Source: Mycolicibacterium mengxianglii (GTDB lineage Bacteria > Actinomycetota > Actinomycetes > Mycobacteriales > Mycobacteriaceae). Taken from it: a stretch of 64,000 nucleotides of DNA. Of the stretch, positions 55,264-64,000 are shown in pieces. The stretch lies in NCBI RefSeq assembly GCF_015710575.1, contig NZ_CP065373.1, positions 372,001 through 436,000 of the forward strand. The letters are read 5' to 3'. Each line of letters starts with the position of its first letter. Position 1 is the stretch's first letter. The translations under genes and the position numbers were made by a program. The notes beneath the pieces were generated by a model. That model was not told the origin of the DNA. It worked only from the letters and a program-made list of their open reading frames with translations, and searched no databases.

Positions 55264-55938
55264 ATCGCAGCGCCGATGGGACCTGCGACAGTTGGGCATG
55301 GACCTCAGCCAGAATTCGGGCTATTCGCCTCAAGCGATCGAGTCCGCAGGTTCTAGGATCCGCCACCAAGATGAGAAAAGTGTGTCCGCCAATCCGATGA
55401 GAGTCCGGCGGTACGGCGTGGACGGCCGCTATGGACGGCTAAGAACGCCGAGCTAGCGCATTTACCACTGACGACACGGACCCGAGACAGGCAGTGGGGC
55501 ACGCCTTCCGATCAGGCCGAGAGTCAATGGTTGGTTGGAAGCGCGCGAAAGTAAACGTTGAGGAAGCTGACGGTCGTCTCTGGTGGCCAGGTATTTCGCG
55601 GCGACCCTGCGCACTCCGTCGTCCTTTGATGACCTGCGACATGCATCAGTGTGGTCTCGGTTTCCGAATTGTTTAGCGCATAAGCGATCTGGTGCGGGCG
55701 AACCGTACATTCCCTGTGAATAGTGTCGCCCCATCATCGGGGTCGCGATGTAGCTTTCCAAGTACCGGTTGCTATTCCAATCCAACATTGACTCACAGGC
55801 AGCACTCGAGTGGGGCGCGTTCAGCAGTGTTGCCCCGCGGCCCGCGGCACCTCACCGGACGCTGGGACGACGGCGGGAAATAGGACGTCGGTCCGAACCG
55901 TTGGCCCCAGAGCATGGACTACCGAAACGGAGGATGCG
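55264..55938. other. Lower-GC region without a recognisable gene
   Basis: 675 bases, visibly AT-richer (especially about 55460-55800) than the chromosome around it. A few open frames of 55-110 codons are on both strands, none with a known motif; MDLSQNSGYSPQAIESAG from 55298 and a minus-strand frame beginning at 55788 are the longest. It ends in the leader of the nitroreductase gene. Probably remnants of imported DNA. Confidence 0.55.
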
Positions 55939-56454
55939 ATGGAAACGTGGGACGCAATCCGAGCCCGCCGCAACGTGCGGACCTACCGCCAGGACCCCGT
56001 AGCCGACGGCGATCTCGACCGCATAGCCGAGGCCGGCTGGCGTGCGCCGTCGGCATCCAACCGCCAGCACTGGGACTTCGTGGTCGTGACCGACCCGTCT
56101 CAGCTGCAGGAACTTTCGACGGTGTGGCGCGGCGCAGGGCACATCGCCAACGCGGCGGCGGCAATCGCCTTGGTGGTGCCGGAGCCCGCCGACGAACGAA
56201 CCGAGCTCGTCGACCAGTACGACCTCGGACAGGCCACGATGGCGATGGCCATCGCCGCCACCGATCTCGGCATCGGAACCGGGCATTCCGCGGTAGGCGA
56301 CCAGGAGAAGGCGCGTGCGATTCTCGGCGTCCCTGAGGGCTACGTCGTCTCCTACCTCCTGGGCGTCGGCTATCCCGCCGACCGTCCGCTCAAGCCACTG
56401 CTCAAGCCGGCCCGGCGGCCCTTCGAGGAAGTTGTCCACCACGGCAGATGGTGA
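55939..56454 (+). CDS. Nitroreductase family protein
   Basis: 171 residues: WDAIRARRNVRTYRQDPV (FMN-phosphate Arg), AEAGWRAPSASNRQHWDF, then DLGQATMAMAIAATDLGIGT and LGVPEGYVVSYLLGVGYPAD. FMN-dependent NAD(P)H reduction of nitro or related compounds; possible coenzyme F420 use is not excluded. The ATG at 55939 follows AGGA six bases upstream; an open frame reaches further upstream without homology. Convergent with the MFS gene. Confidence 0.88.
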   Translation: METWDAIRARRNVRTYRQDPVADGDLDRIAEAGWRAPSASNRQHWDFVVVTDPSQLQELSTVWRGAGHIANAAAAIALVVPEPADERTELVDQYDLGQATMAMAIAATDLGIGTGHSAVGDQEKARAILGVPEGYVVSYLLGVGYPADRPLKPLLKPARRPFEEVVHHGRW

Positions 56455-56483
56455 CCGCCAGGGGTGAGCCCTGACGACGCGTC

Positions 56484-58088
56484 TCACCGCGCGTCGCGAA
56501 CCGCCAGGTAGTGCTCAGAGACCGGCACGCCATCGGTGTACCTCTCGACGGCCTCCTCGATCAGCCGGTCTTGACCGGTGAGCCGGGTGTAGTGCTGGTG
56601 CATGTGCTCCCCCCAGGACCGCACGATGAACGTCTCCACGAACGTCGACTCGTGTTCGACGCTGCGGAAGAGCCGCCACTCCGAGGCCCCGGTGCGCTGG
56701 CGGGACCGCCCCATCACCGCCATCGCCGCCAGGAACCCCTCCTCGTCCGAGGACGCCACCCGGTACGCGGTCAGCACCAGAACGGGCCCATCCAGCGGCT
56801 CGGGCTCGAAGATCAGCGTCGGCTCGGGCCAGTGTGAGGACGGCGTCAGGTCCAGATTGTTGGTGTTCGCGTGCAGTGGCCACCACAGTGCCGACAGCCC
56901 GCACACCACCAGCAGCGCCGCGCTCACCAGCAGGCTGGTGGAGCTGGTGGTAGCTCCTGCGATCAGCCCCCACACCACCGAGCCCAACGCCTGCCCGCCC
57001 ATGAAGATCAGCTGGTACACCGACAATCCGCGGGCGCGTACCCACGCGGGCAGGCTCAGCTGCATCGATGCGTTGAGCGTCGACAAGGACAGCAGCCACG
57101 ACGCGCCCCCGATGACCAGTGCCACCAACACGATCGTGAAACTGGGCACCAGCGCCAGCACCACGGTGGCCAGGGCGAAGCCCGCCGCCCCAGCCGACAG
57201 CAAGGTGTTCTGGGCGAAGCGTGCCCGCAGCCCTGACAACAAGAAGGCGCCGGCCACGGCACCGACACCGAGCGCCCCGAGCAGCAACCCGTACCCCGAC
57301 GACGACAATCCCAGCCGTTCCCGCGCGATCACCGGCAGCAGCCCCCAGATCGCGCTCCCGGGTGCGATGAACAGCGCCGCCCGCAGCAGGATTCGCCTCA
57401 CAATCGGCGAGCTGCGAATGAACCTTCCACCCGCGCTCAGTGCTGCGAGCGCCCGTTCGGGCGGGTAATCGTGCTTGACGGCAGGGCGGCGCCACGCGAT
57501 GAGCACGAACACGATTCCGATGAAGGACACTGCGTTGAGCGCGAAGACCAGGGTCGGGCCGGACAACGACACCAGCACGCCTGCGACCGCCGGTCCGATC
57601 GCCCGGGCACCGTTCACGCTCATGCTTCCCAGTGCTGCGGCCGCCGGAATCTGTTGAGCGGGAACGAGATCAGGCTGGATTGCCTGCCACGCCGGGGCGG
57701 TCAGTGCTTGTCCGCTGCCGATCACGAACAACAACGTCAGCAGTACCGCTGGGGTGGTCAGCCCGGCGCCGGTCAAGGTGGCCAGCAGACCCACGCCCGC
57801 GGCCATCGCCCCCTGTGTGGCGATGAGCAGCCGCCGCCGGTCGATGAGGTCGGCAAGGACGCCCGACGGCAACGCCAACAGCATCACCGGCAGCGTCGTG
57901 GCGGTCTGCACCAGCGGAACCAGGACGGCCGCGCGTGGATCGTCGACGAGCATCCACTGCGCCCCGACGGTCTGCATCCAGGTGCCGAGGTTGGAGACGA
58001 ACTGGGCGATCCACAGTGAGCGGTAGACCGGCGATGCCAGCGGCGCCCATGTCGAAGTGGACGGTGTCGATGTGCTCGCCGATGTCAT
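56484..58088 (-). CDS. MFS exporter (MFS_3/EntS-like) with C-terminal ABM-like domain
   Basis: 534 residues. Twelve helices with LASPVYRSLWIAQFVSNLGTWMQTVGAQWM at the start, GVLADLIDRRRLLI (MFS motif A) and NGARAIGPAVAGVLV; then from about 435 a soluble antibiotic-biosynthesis-monooxygenase-like domain (VLVLTAYRVASSDEEGFLAAM, EWRLFRSVEHESTFVETFIV, HYTRLTGQDRLIEE). Members export siderophores or drugs. ATG 58088 after GGGGAG is preferred to the upstream GTG 58133. Confidence 0.88.
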   Translation of the reverse strand: MTSASTSTPSTSTWAPLASPVYRSLWIAQFVSNLGTWMQTVGAQWMLVDDPRAAVLVPLVQTATTLPVMLLALPSGVLADLIDRRRLLIATQGAMAAGVGLLATLTGAGLTTPAVLLTLLFVIGSGQALTAPAWQAIQPDLVPAQQIPAAAALGSMSVNGARAIGPAVAGVLVSLSGPTLVFALNAVSFIGIVFVLIAWRRPAVKHDYPPERALAALSAGGRFIRSSPIVRRILLRAALFIAPGSAIWGLLPVIARERLGLSSSGYGLLLGALGVGAVAGAFLLSGLRARFAQNTLLSAGAAGFALATVVLALVPSFTIVLVALVIGGASWLLSLSTLNASMQLSLPAWVRARGLSVYQLIFMGGQALGSVVWGLIAGATTSSTSLLVSAALLVVCGLSALWWPLHANTNNLDLTPSSHWPEPTLIFEPEPLDGPVLVLTAYRVASSDEEGFLAAMAVMGRSRQRTGASEWRLFRSVEHESTFVETFIVRSWGEHMHQHYTRLTGQDRLIEEAVERYTDGVPVSEHYLAVRDAR

Positions 58089-58170
58089 CCGCTGCTCCCC
58101 ATGTGTAGCCCTCTGGCCACTGTAGAAGGACACCGTCTCAACGCGAGCGGCTGAACGCGGTCCACCACGG

Positions 58171-59750
58171 TCAGAAGTAGACCACCATCAGTTGCGCCAC
58201 GAAAACCTTGATGATCATTGACAACGGGAACAGCACGGCGTACCCCACCGCCACCCGCTGCTCGGGCATTTTGCTCATGGCATACGCGTACGGTGCGGGG
58301 TTGAGCTGGGATCCGGTGAGCCCACCCAGGGCGCGCGCGGTGCCGAAGCCCAGGACGGTGCGCAGCCCGATCACGCAGACGAGCGCGTGGGCGACCGAGA
58401 TCGCGATGCCGAGCACCACGAGCCCCAGCCCCTCGGCCGCCAACGCCGATACCAAGCCACCTCCTGAGCCCGTGCCGACGGCCACCAGAAAGATCAAGAG
58501 CGAGAACTGATTCAAGGTATTGGACACATTGCCCGGCAGTGTCCACACCACCGGCCCGGTGCGGCCGAGCGCACCGAGGATGACACCAACCGCCAACGGC
58601 GCGGTTGCAGTGCCCAGCACCAGGGTGCCGCCGTCGGGCAGAGGGATCTGCACCAACGCCAGCACCAGGCCGATCGCGAGGCCCAGGCCCAACCCGATCG
58701 GGTTGATGTCGCCCGCCGCCCGTTCGGAATCGCCGAGTTCCTTGTTGATCTCGGCGAGCCGGGCGCGCGGCGCGGTCACCCGGAGTCGGTCACCGCTCTG
58801 CAGTATCAGGTCCGGCGTCGCGATGATGTCGGTGTCGCCCCGGCGGACCCGGCTGACGACGGCGTCGAATCGCTCGTCCAAACGCAGATCGTGCAGCTCC
58901 CGCCCGACATACAGCGGGTTCGACAGCGTGATCCGGCGAAAGTCGATTTCGCTGCGGTCCAGCCACGGCTCCTGCTCGGCGGGCCGGCCCAGATCCTTGA
59001 TCAGGCGCTGCACCTCGTCGTCACGCGCGGTGATGGTGAGCAGGTCGCCCGGGGCCAAGCGCTCCGCATCATGGGCGACGACGGTCCGCCCGTCGCGCGT
59101 CAGCCGCGACACCACGGCTTGGTAGCGAGTCGCGAGGCCCCGCACACTCAGGTCAGGATCGCCGGTGAGTTCCAAGGTGCGTACCACGATGGGCGATACC
59201 TTCTCGCGGTCCTCCGGGGTGGGCTTGCGGCGTCCGGCGCTCACCAGATACGAGCAGGCCAGGATGGTCAGGCACACCGTGATCGGATAGGCCACGGCAT
59301 ACCCGATCGCCGGCCCAGGGGGATGTCGCCACCGGCGGCGAGCTGCTGCTGGACGGCCCCGAGTGCCGGGGTGGCGGTCCCGGCTCCGGAGAACGCACCG
59401 GCGACGGTCCCGATGTCGAGCCCGAACGCCGAGCCCACACCCAGGGCGGTCGCGGCCATGGCGATGATCGCGATCACCGACACCACGATCGGTTGCCAGC
59501 TGGTGCGCAGCGAGGCCACGAATGACGGGCCCGCGGCGATGCCCACCATGTAGCAGAACACGCACAACGACAGGCTGGTGACGATCGGTGGCAGTGAGAT
59601 GTCAGGTTCGATCGCGGCCAGCGCGAGAGCGACGAACAACGCCCCGGCCGGGCCGAACGCCACCGGACCGAAGCGGATTCTGCCGAACAGACTGCCGATT
59701 CCAAGGCAGAAGAAGATCGTGAGCAGGGGACTTTCTACGAACCACTGCAT
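58171..59750 (-). pseudogene. AspT/YidE-type transporter with a single-base frameshift
   Basis: ATG 59750 begins the first AspT membrane half (LTIFFCLGIGSLFGRIRFGP, AFSGAGTATPALGAVQQQL). Near 59311-59316 the frame must change by one base: the first frame ends in GGDIPLG, and the other continues PAIGYAVAYPITVCLTILAC through two TrkA-C domains (about 59150-58700) and the second membrane half, ending LMVVYF at 58171. With one C added, 526 residues result. The family moves substrates across the inner membrane, gated by the TrkA-C domains. Error or true inactivation cannot be separated here. Confidence 0.8.
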
Positions 59751-59897
59751 GAATGCAGCCTAGCCAGCTGTCGTGGTGCGGCACGGCAGTTCGCCCAAGT
59801 TGCCCTACCGGTGGTTCCGAAGACGAAATGCGCGCCACAACGCAGGTTTTCGTGTCGCGAATGAATGCATTACGGTTGCTCGAATTCCGGACGGAAG

Positions 59898-61076
59898 CTA
59901 CCGACCCGAAGGCCGGCCTTGGCCCGCCACCACGCTGTCGGCGATGATGTTGACCCCCGGCCGGTAGGCCAGGTGCAGATAGGTAGGTGCCTGTAACTGT
60001 ACGAAGTCGGCGCGGCTACCGGGTGTCAGTGCGCCGATGTCGTTGCGGCGCAAGGCAGCCGCGCCACCGGCGGTGGCTGCCCACAACGCCTCGGCGGGGG
60101 TGAGGTGCATATCGCGAACCGCCAGGGCGATGCACAGCGGCATGCTGGTGGTGTAGGAACTGCCGGGGTTGCAGTCCGTCGCGAGCGCGACGGTGGCTCC
60201 GGCGTCGAGGAAGCGGCGCCCGTCGGGCCAATGTGCGCGCGTGCTGAATTCCGCACCCGGCAGCAGGGTGGCGACCGTCGAGGAGCCGGAGAGGGCGTCG
60301 ATATCGTCATCGGTGGCGTAGGTGCAGTGGTCCACCGAGGCGGCATCCAGCTCTACGGCCAGCTTGATTCCGTCGCCTCGGCCGAGCTGGCTGGCGTGCA
60401 TCCGGGGGTGCAACCCCCGGGCGATCCCCGCGGTGAGGATCGCGCGTGCTTCATCCACATCGAAGGCGCCGCGGTCGCAGAAGACGTCGATCCAGCGGGC
60501 ATGTGGGGCGCATGCGTCGAGCATGGTCGTACGCACCAACTCCACGTATTCGTCACGGCGCGCGGCATATTCAGCAGGTACGACGTGCGCGCCGAGGAAG
60601 GTGGTCTCGGTGGTGAAGCTGCGGGCCACCCGCAGACTCCGCGCTTCGTCGTCGACCGTGAGGCCGTAGCCACTCTTGGTCTCGAACGTGGTGACACCGG
60701 CGGCGCGCAATTCTCGGCTGAGCCGGGTGACGTTGGCGGCCAGGGCATCGTCGGTGGCACTGCGGGTGGCGGTGACGGTGGTCGCGATGCCACCGCCGTC
60801 GTAGGGTTGTCCCGCCATGCGGGCGGCGAACTCGGCGGCGCGATCGCCGGCGAAGACAAGGTGGGCGTGGCTGTCGACGAAGCCGGGGATCACTGCGCGC
60901 TGTTCGCAGTCGACGCGTTCATCGGCGGCCGGGGCGTCAATGCCTGCCCCGACCCACGCGATCCTGCCCTCGTCGACGAGAAGCGCAGCGCGGGTGAGAA
61001 TTCCGAGTGGACTGTGGTCACCTTGGGTGGGGTCGTTGGTGACCAGTTCGCCGATGTTGTCGTAGAGCAGGGTCAT
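59898..61076 (-). CDS. hutI: Imidazolonepropionase HutI
   Basis: 392 residues, amidohydrolase barrel: [18 protein letters not shown] with the H-x-H metal motif and [10 protein letters not shown], then [23 protein letters not shown] and [11 protein letters not shown] (metal Asp). It hydrolyses 4-imidazolone-5-propanoate to N-formimino-glutamate in histidine breakdown. ATG overlaps the hutF stop (ATGA). Last gene of the operon. Confidence 0.95.
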   Translation of the reverse strand: MTLLYDNIGELVTNDPTQGDHSPLGILTRAALLVDEGRIAWVGAGIDAPAADERVDCEQRAVIPGFVDSHAHLVFAGDRAAEFAARMAGQPYDGGGIATTVTATRSATDDALAANVTRLSRELRAAGVTTFETKSGYGLTVDDEARSLRVARSFTTETTFLGAHVVPAEYAARRDEYVELVRTTMLDACAPHARWIDVFCDRGAFDVDEARAILTAGIARGLHPRMHASQLGRGDGIKLAVELDAASVDHCTYATDDDIDALSGSSTVATLLPGAEFSTRAHWPDGRRFLDAGATVALATDCNPGSSYTTSMPLCIALAVRDMHLTPAEALWAATAGGAAALRRNDIGALTPGSRADFVQLQAPTYLHLAYRPGVNIIADSVVAGQGRPSGR

Positions 61077-62452
61077 GGGGCGCTCCGGGTGTGTTCGTCG
61101 TCGAGCAGGGTGGTGATGCTGTGGGCGAGTTCGCGCGCGGGGTGTTCGATGGTGGCGTGTCGGCGGTCGCTGACCACCGCACGACCGGCGATGACGACGT
61201 CGGTGACATCGGCGGAAGTGGCGGCGAATACCGCGGTTTCGGCAGCGGGTGGGCTGCCGGCGGTGCGGGTGGATTCCAGGTCGACGGCGACGAGGTCGGC
61301 GCGCTGGCCGACACGCAGCCGGCCGGCGTCGTGGAATCCGAGGGTCTGATGCCCGCTGGCCGTGGCCGCGGTCAGTAGGTCGGAGGCACTGAACAAGCCC
61401 CGTTCACGGCGCGCCAGGCGTTCGTCGAGTTCCACGCCGCGGGCTTCTTCGAACATGTCCACCACGGCGTGGCTGTCGGAGCCGAGGCTGAACAGTCCCG
61501 CGGCCCGCATCAGCGCGGTGGCCGGCCCGATGCCGTCGCCGAGGTCGCGTTCGGTGGTGGGGCAGAAGCAGACGCCGGTGACGGTGGTGTCCAGATCGGC
61601 GATGTCGGCGTCGGTGAGGTGGGTGGCGTGCACCGCGGTGGTGCGCGGCCCCAGTGCTCCGTGGTCACGCAGCAGCGCGGTGGGGGTGCAGCCGTGCACA
61701 GCCAGGCATTGGTCGATCTCGCCGGTCTGCTCCGAGGAGTGCACATGCAGCGGCGCGTCGTGGCCGGCAGCCCAGTCGACGACGGCGCCCATGTGCTCGA
61801 CTGGCACCCCGCGCACCGAGTGCAAAGCAGCGCCGACGACGACATCGGTGGCATCGCGGTAGTGCTGGTGCAGGCTTTCGACCCGCTCGGCCCACTGCAC
61901 CCCGGTGCCGTCACCGAACCGTTGCTGCGGGCCGTCGGCCAAGGGTGAGCCGTCGACAGCCGAACTGAGGTAGCAGGTATCGAGCAGGGTGATGCGGAGC
62001 CCGGCATCACGGGCGGCGGCGATCAGCGTGTGGCCCATGACATTCGGGTCGGCGTACGGGGTGCCGCCGTGGTCGTGATGCAGGTAGTGGAACTCGCCGA
62101 CCGAGGTGATACCGGCCAGAACCATTTCGCCGTACACACCGCGGGCGAGGCGGTAGTAGGCCTCAGGTGTCAGCCGGCCCGCCGCCTGATACATCACCGT
62201 GCGCCATGTCCAGAACGTGCCGCGATCACGCTGGGTACGCGAGCGCAGCGCCCGGTGGAAGGCGTGGGAATGCGCATTCGCCAGCCCGGGCAGCACCAGG
62301 CCGGCCAGCGTGAGGTCACCCTCGCGGCGGTCGGTGTCGGGGGTGACCGCGGTGATGTAACCGTCGGCCACCTCGATGGTGACCGCATCGGCAACGGTGT
62401 CGCCACCGAGCCAGGCGTGCTCACACCAATAACGGTTCGGCTGTGCGGTCAC
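61073..62452 (-). CDS. hutF: Formimidoylglutamate deiminase HutF
   Basis: 459 residues. Amidohydrolase with [14 protein letters not shown] (H-x-H), [30 protein letters not shown] and [16 protein letters not shown]. It turns formiminoglutamate into N-formylglutamate and ammonia. GTG 62452 overlaps the stop of the M20 gene (GTGA); a longer frame to 62833 lies inside that gene and is not used. HutF implies the five-step pathway that ends with removal of formate by HutG or an equivalent. Confidence 0.94.
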   Translation of the reverse strand: MTAQPNRYWCEHAWLGGDTVADAVTIEVADGYITAVTPDTDRREGDLTLAGLVLPGLANAHSHAFHRALRSRTQRDRGTFWTWRTVMYQAAGRLTPEAYYRLARGVYGEMVLAGITSVGEFHYLHHDHGGTPYADPNVMGHTLIAAARDAGLRITLLDTCYLSSAVDGSPLADGPQQRFGDGTGVQWAERVESLHQHYRDATDVVVGAALHSVRGVPVEHMGAVVDWAAGHDAPLHVHSSEQTGEIDQCLAVHGCTPTALLRDHGALGPRTTAVHATHLTDADIADLDTTVTGVCFCPTTERDLGDGIGPATALMRAAGLFSLGSDSHAVVDMFEEARGVELDERLARRERGLFSASDLLTAATASGHQTLGFHDAGRLRVGQRADLVAVDLESTRTAGSPPAAETAVFAATSADVTDVVIAGRAVVSDRRHATIEHPARELAHSITTLLDDEHTRSAP

Positions 62453-63678
62453 TGCGAAATCCAGTCGGCCATCACGTCGGCGAGCGCGTCGGCGCCGGTA
62501 CGGCAATCGCTGATCTCGGCGTATTCGTCCGGCGAATGAGAGACGCCGGTGGGGTTGCGCACAAACAACATCGCCGTCGGCAGCACCGCCGACAGCACGC
62601 CCGCGTCGTGGCCGGCCGCGGTGGGCAGCACCGGCAGCTCGCCGAACCGGGGTGTCAGGATGCGCTGAATGCGCTCGCGCGGTTCTCCCGGGAAGTGCAC
62701 GGCCGGCGATACGGACTCGACGTCGATGTGTACCGAGGTGCTGTCGGCTCCGGCATTGCGGGCGGCGTCGGCGGTGATGTCCTCGACGAGGGCGCGCAGG
62801 GTGTCCTCGTCGGCGGCGCGGGCATCGAGCCACGCCAGTACTTCGGAGGGAATCGCGTTGGCGCCGTTGGGGGTTACCCGAACCTTGCCGAACGTGGCGA
62901 CGGCCTGATGGGCGGCCGCGCGGGTGCGGGCGTCGTGCACCGAGGTGGCGAAGGTGAGCATCGGATCGCGGCGGTCGACCAGCCGGGTGGCCCCGGCATG
63001 GTTGGCCTCCCCGCAGAATGAGAACCGCCAGCGGCCGTGCGGCCAGATCGCCGAGGCCACCGCGAGCGGTTTGTCCACCAGATCCAACGCGCGGCCCTGT
63101 TCCACATGCAGTTCGACGTAGACCCCCACCCGCTTGGTCAGCGTCGGATCCGCGCCGACGTGCTTGGGGTCGCGGCCTGCGGCGGCCATCGCCTCGGCCA
63201 GGGTGGTGCCATCGGCGTCACGCAACCCGAGGGCGCGTTCGGCGGTGACGGCCCCGGCCGAGAGCTGCGATCCGACACAGGCGACGCCGAAGCGGGCCCC
63301 CTCCTCGTCGGAGAACGCGGCCACGGCCACGGGGCGCTGCGGCGTCACGCCCCGGCCCTGCAACTGGTCGATGGCGGCGAAGGCGGTGATGATCCCCAGC
63401 GGGCCGTCGAAGGCGCCGCCGTCGGGAACCGAGTCCAGGTGCGAGCCGGTGACGAAGGCGTCCCGAGGGTCGCCGGTGTGGCCGGGTGGCAGCCACCAGG
63501 CCCAGAGGTTGCCGTTGCGGTCCTCGTCGACGCTCATGCCGCGCTGTCGGGCTTCGCCGGTGAACCATTCTCGCAACGTCAGATCTGCTGTGCTCCAAGC
63601 GAATCGACGATACCCACCGCTGGTGGGATCCCGGCCGACGTCGAGGATGGACTCCCACAACGAGTCGAACTTGCTCAC
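62449..63678 (-). CDS. M20-family amidohydrolase (allantoate amidohydrolase/carbamoylase type) in the hut operon
   Basis: 409 residues, di-zinc peptidase fold: [29 protein letters not shown] (second Glu/metal), [29 protein letters not shown] (last His). Homologues hydrolyse N-carbamoyl or N-ureido acids. Its position between hutU and hutF, with overlaps at both ends, suggests it cleaves N-formylglutamate, replacing HutG (inference). GTG start. Confidence 0.88.
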   Translation of the reverse strand: MSKFDSLWESILDVGRDPTSGGYRRFAWSTADLTLREWFTGEARQRGMSVDEDRNGNLWAWWLPPGHTGDPRDAFVTGSHLDSVPDGGAFDGPLGIITAFAAIDQLQGRGVTPQRPVAVAAFSDEEGARFGVACVGSQLSAGAVTAERALGLRDADGTTLAEAMAAAGRDPKHVGADPTLTKRVGVYVELHVEQGRALDLVDKPLAVASAIWPHGRWRFSFCGEANHAGATRLVDRRDPMLTFATSVHDARTRAAAHQAVATFGKVRVTPNGANAIPSEVLAWLDARAADEDTLRALVEDITADAARNAGADSTSVHIDVESVSPAVHFPGEPRERIQRILTPRFGELPVLPTAAGHDAGVLSAVLPTAMLFVRNPTGVSHSPDEYAEISDCRTGADALADVMADWISQ

Positions 63679-64000
63679 TTGGTGTCCTGCATGGGGATAC
63701 GTACTCCGCGCTCGACGGCGACCTCGGCGGCGTGCTCATAACCGGCGTCGACGTGACGGATGACGCCCATGGCCGGATCGTTGGTCAGGACGCGCTCCAG
63801 CTTGCGTGCGGCCAGCTCGGTGCCGTCGGCGACGCAGACCTGCCCGGCGTGAATGGAGCGCCCGATCCCGACGCCGCCGCCGTGGTGGATGGATACCCAG
63901 GAGGCGCCGGAGGCGGTGTTGACCAGCGCGTTGAGCAGCGGCCAGTCGGCGATTGCGTCGGAGCCGTCGGCCATGGCCTCGGTCTCGCGGTACGGGGAGG
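63675..64000 (-). CDS. hutU: Urocanate hydratase HutU, 5' part outside window
   Basis: The last 108 codons of urocanase, continuing beyond the right edge: [60 protein letters not shown]. The family end is strongly conserved and leaves no doubt. It hydrates urocanate to imidazolone propionate. Its stop overlaps the GTG of the M20 gene by 4 bp. hutH is not visible and may lie further right. Confidence 0.93.
   Translation of the reverse strand, partial: SPYRETEAMADGSDAIADWPLLNALVNTASGASWVSIHHGGGVGIGRSIHAGQVCVADGTELAARKLERVLTNDPAMGVIRHVDAGYEHAAEVAVERGVRIPMQDTK

Noticed and set aside
55460..55800. Tyrosine-recombinase or transposase remnant in the lower-GC stretch
   Set aside because: A minus-strand frame has a faint resemblance (LNNSETETTLMHVAGHQ), but no R-H-R-Y set or DDE motif could be traced.

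Overview
The window is chromosomal DNA from a fast-growing, non-tuberculous mycobacterium (Mycolicibacterium type). It is GC-rich throughout, and its gene order follows known Mycobacterium tuberculosis (Mtb) blocks: lipO-fadD12-Rv1428c at the left edge, then a long run matching Rv0222 to Rv0251c, then Rv0260c, Rv0262c, Rv0263c, Rv0264c and Rv0265c. Family names and Mtb counterparts come from recognising the translated proteins; no database search was run. I see no rRNA, tRNA, CRISPR array, intact insertion sequence or origin.

Layout. 1-3.3 kb: lipid activation and acylation genes behind a KstR-type operator. 3.4-12.4 kb: an F420/PPOX protein, EchA1, a three-gene FadE-FadE-thioesterase operon, an AraC/DinB regulator with a RibD-type reductase, a second FadD and a thiolase. 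13-21 kb: the Rv0223c-Rv0228 block (aldehyde dehydrogenase with a KstR-like box, methyltransferase, glycosyltransferase, two envelope membrane proteins, acyltransferase), carrying an MFS gene fragment. 21-29 kb: a D-2-hydroxyacid dehydrogenase and a frameshifted acyl-CoA synthetase not in the Mtb order, then php, aftD and a DUF2613 gene. 29-38.6 kb: universal stress protein, LpqI, TetR, HtdX-FabG4, FadA2, FadE5 and a flavin reductase. 38.7-44.1 kb: succinate dehydrogenase 1, an Rv0250c-like protein, a PEP-mutase-family enzyme and Hsp20. 44.2-50.4 kb: a HemD-like/winged-helix fusion, AAC(2'), the PxpB/PxpC pair, a queuosine-precursor-type transporter, a siderophore-binding lipoprotein and an SDR. 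50.7-52.7 kb: two small secreted proteins, a TetR regulator and a LysE exporter.

52.8-55.9 kb is the anomalous part: a patchwork of broken genes. It holds an NlpC/P60 peptidase C-terminal half lying before what looks like the N-terminal half of the same family, an antisense TetR tail resembling the intact TetR at 30.8 kb, the end of a peptidoglycan-hydrolase-type domain, a metallophosphoesterase without its start, and a lower-GC stretch with nothing recognisable. It looks like a decayed insertion hot spot rather than a working system. Beyond it lie a nitroreductase, an MFS exporter, a frameshifted AspT-type transporter and a translationally coupled histidine utilisation operon (hutU, M20 amidohydrolase, hutF, hutI) that runs off the right edge.

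As a whole the window serves lipid and sterol catabolism (FadD, FadE, FadA, Ech, HtdX, FabG4), arabinogalactan/lipoarabinomannan assembly and wall recycling (AftD, LpqI), respiration (Sdh1) and amino acid catabolism (Hut). Two genes carry single-base frameshifts, both in G/C runs, so assembly error must be considered for each.
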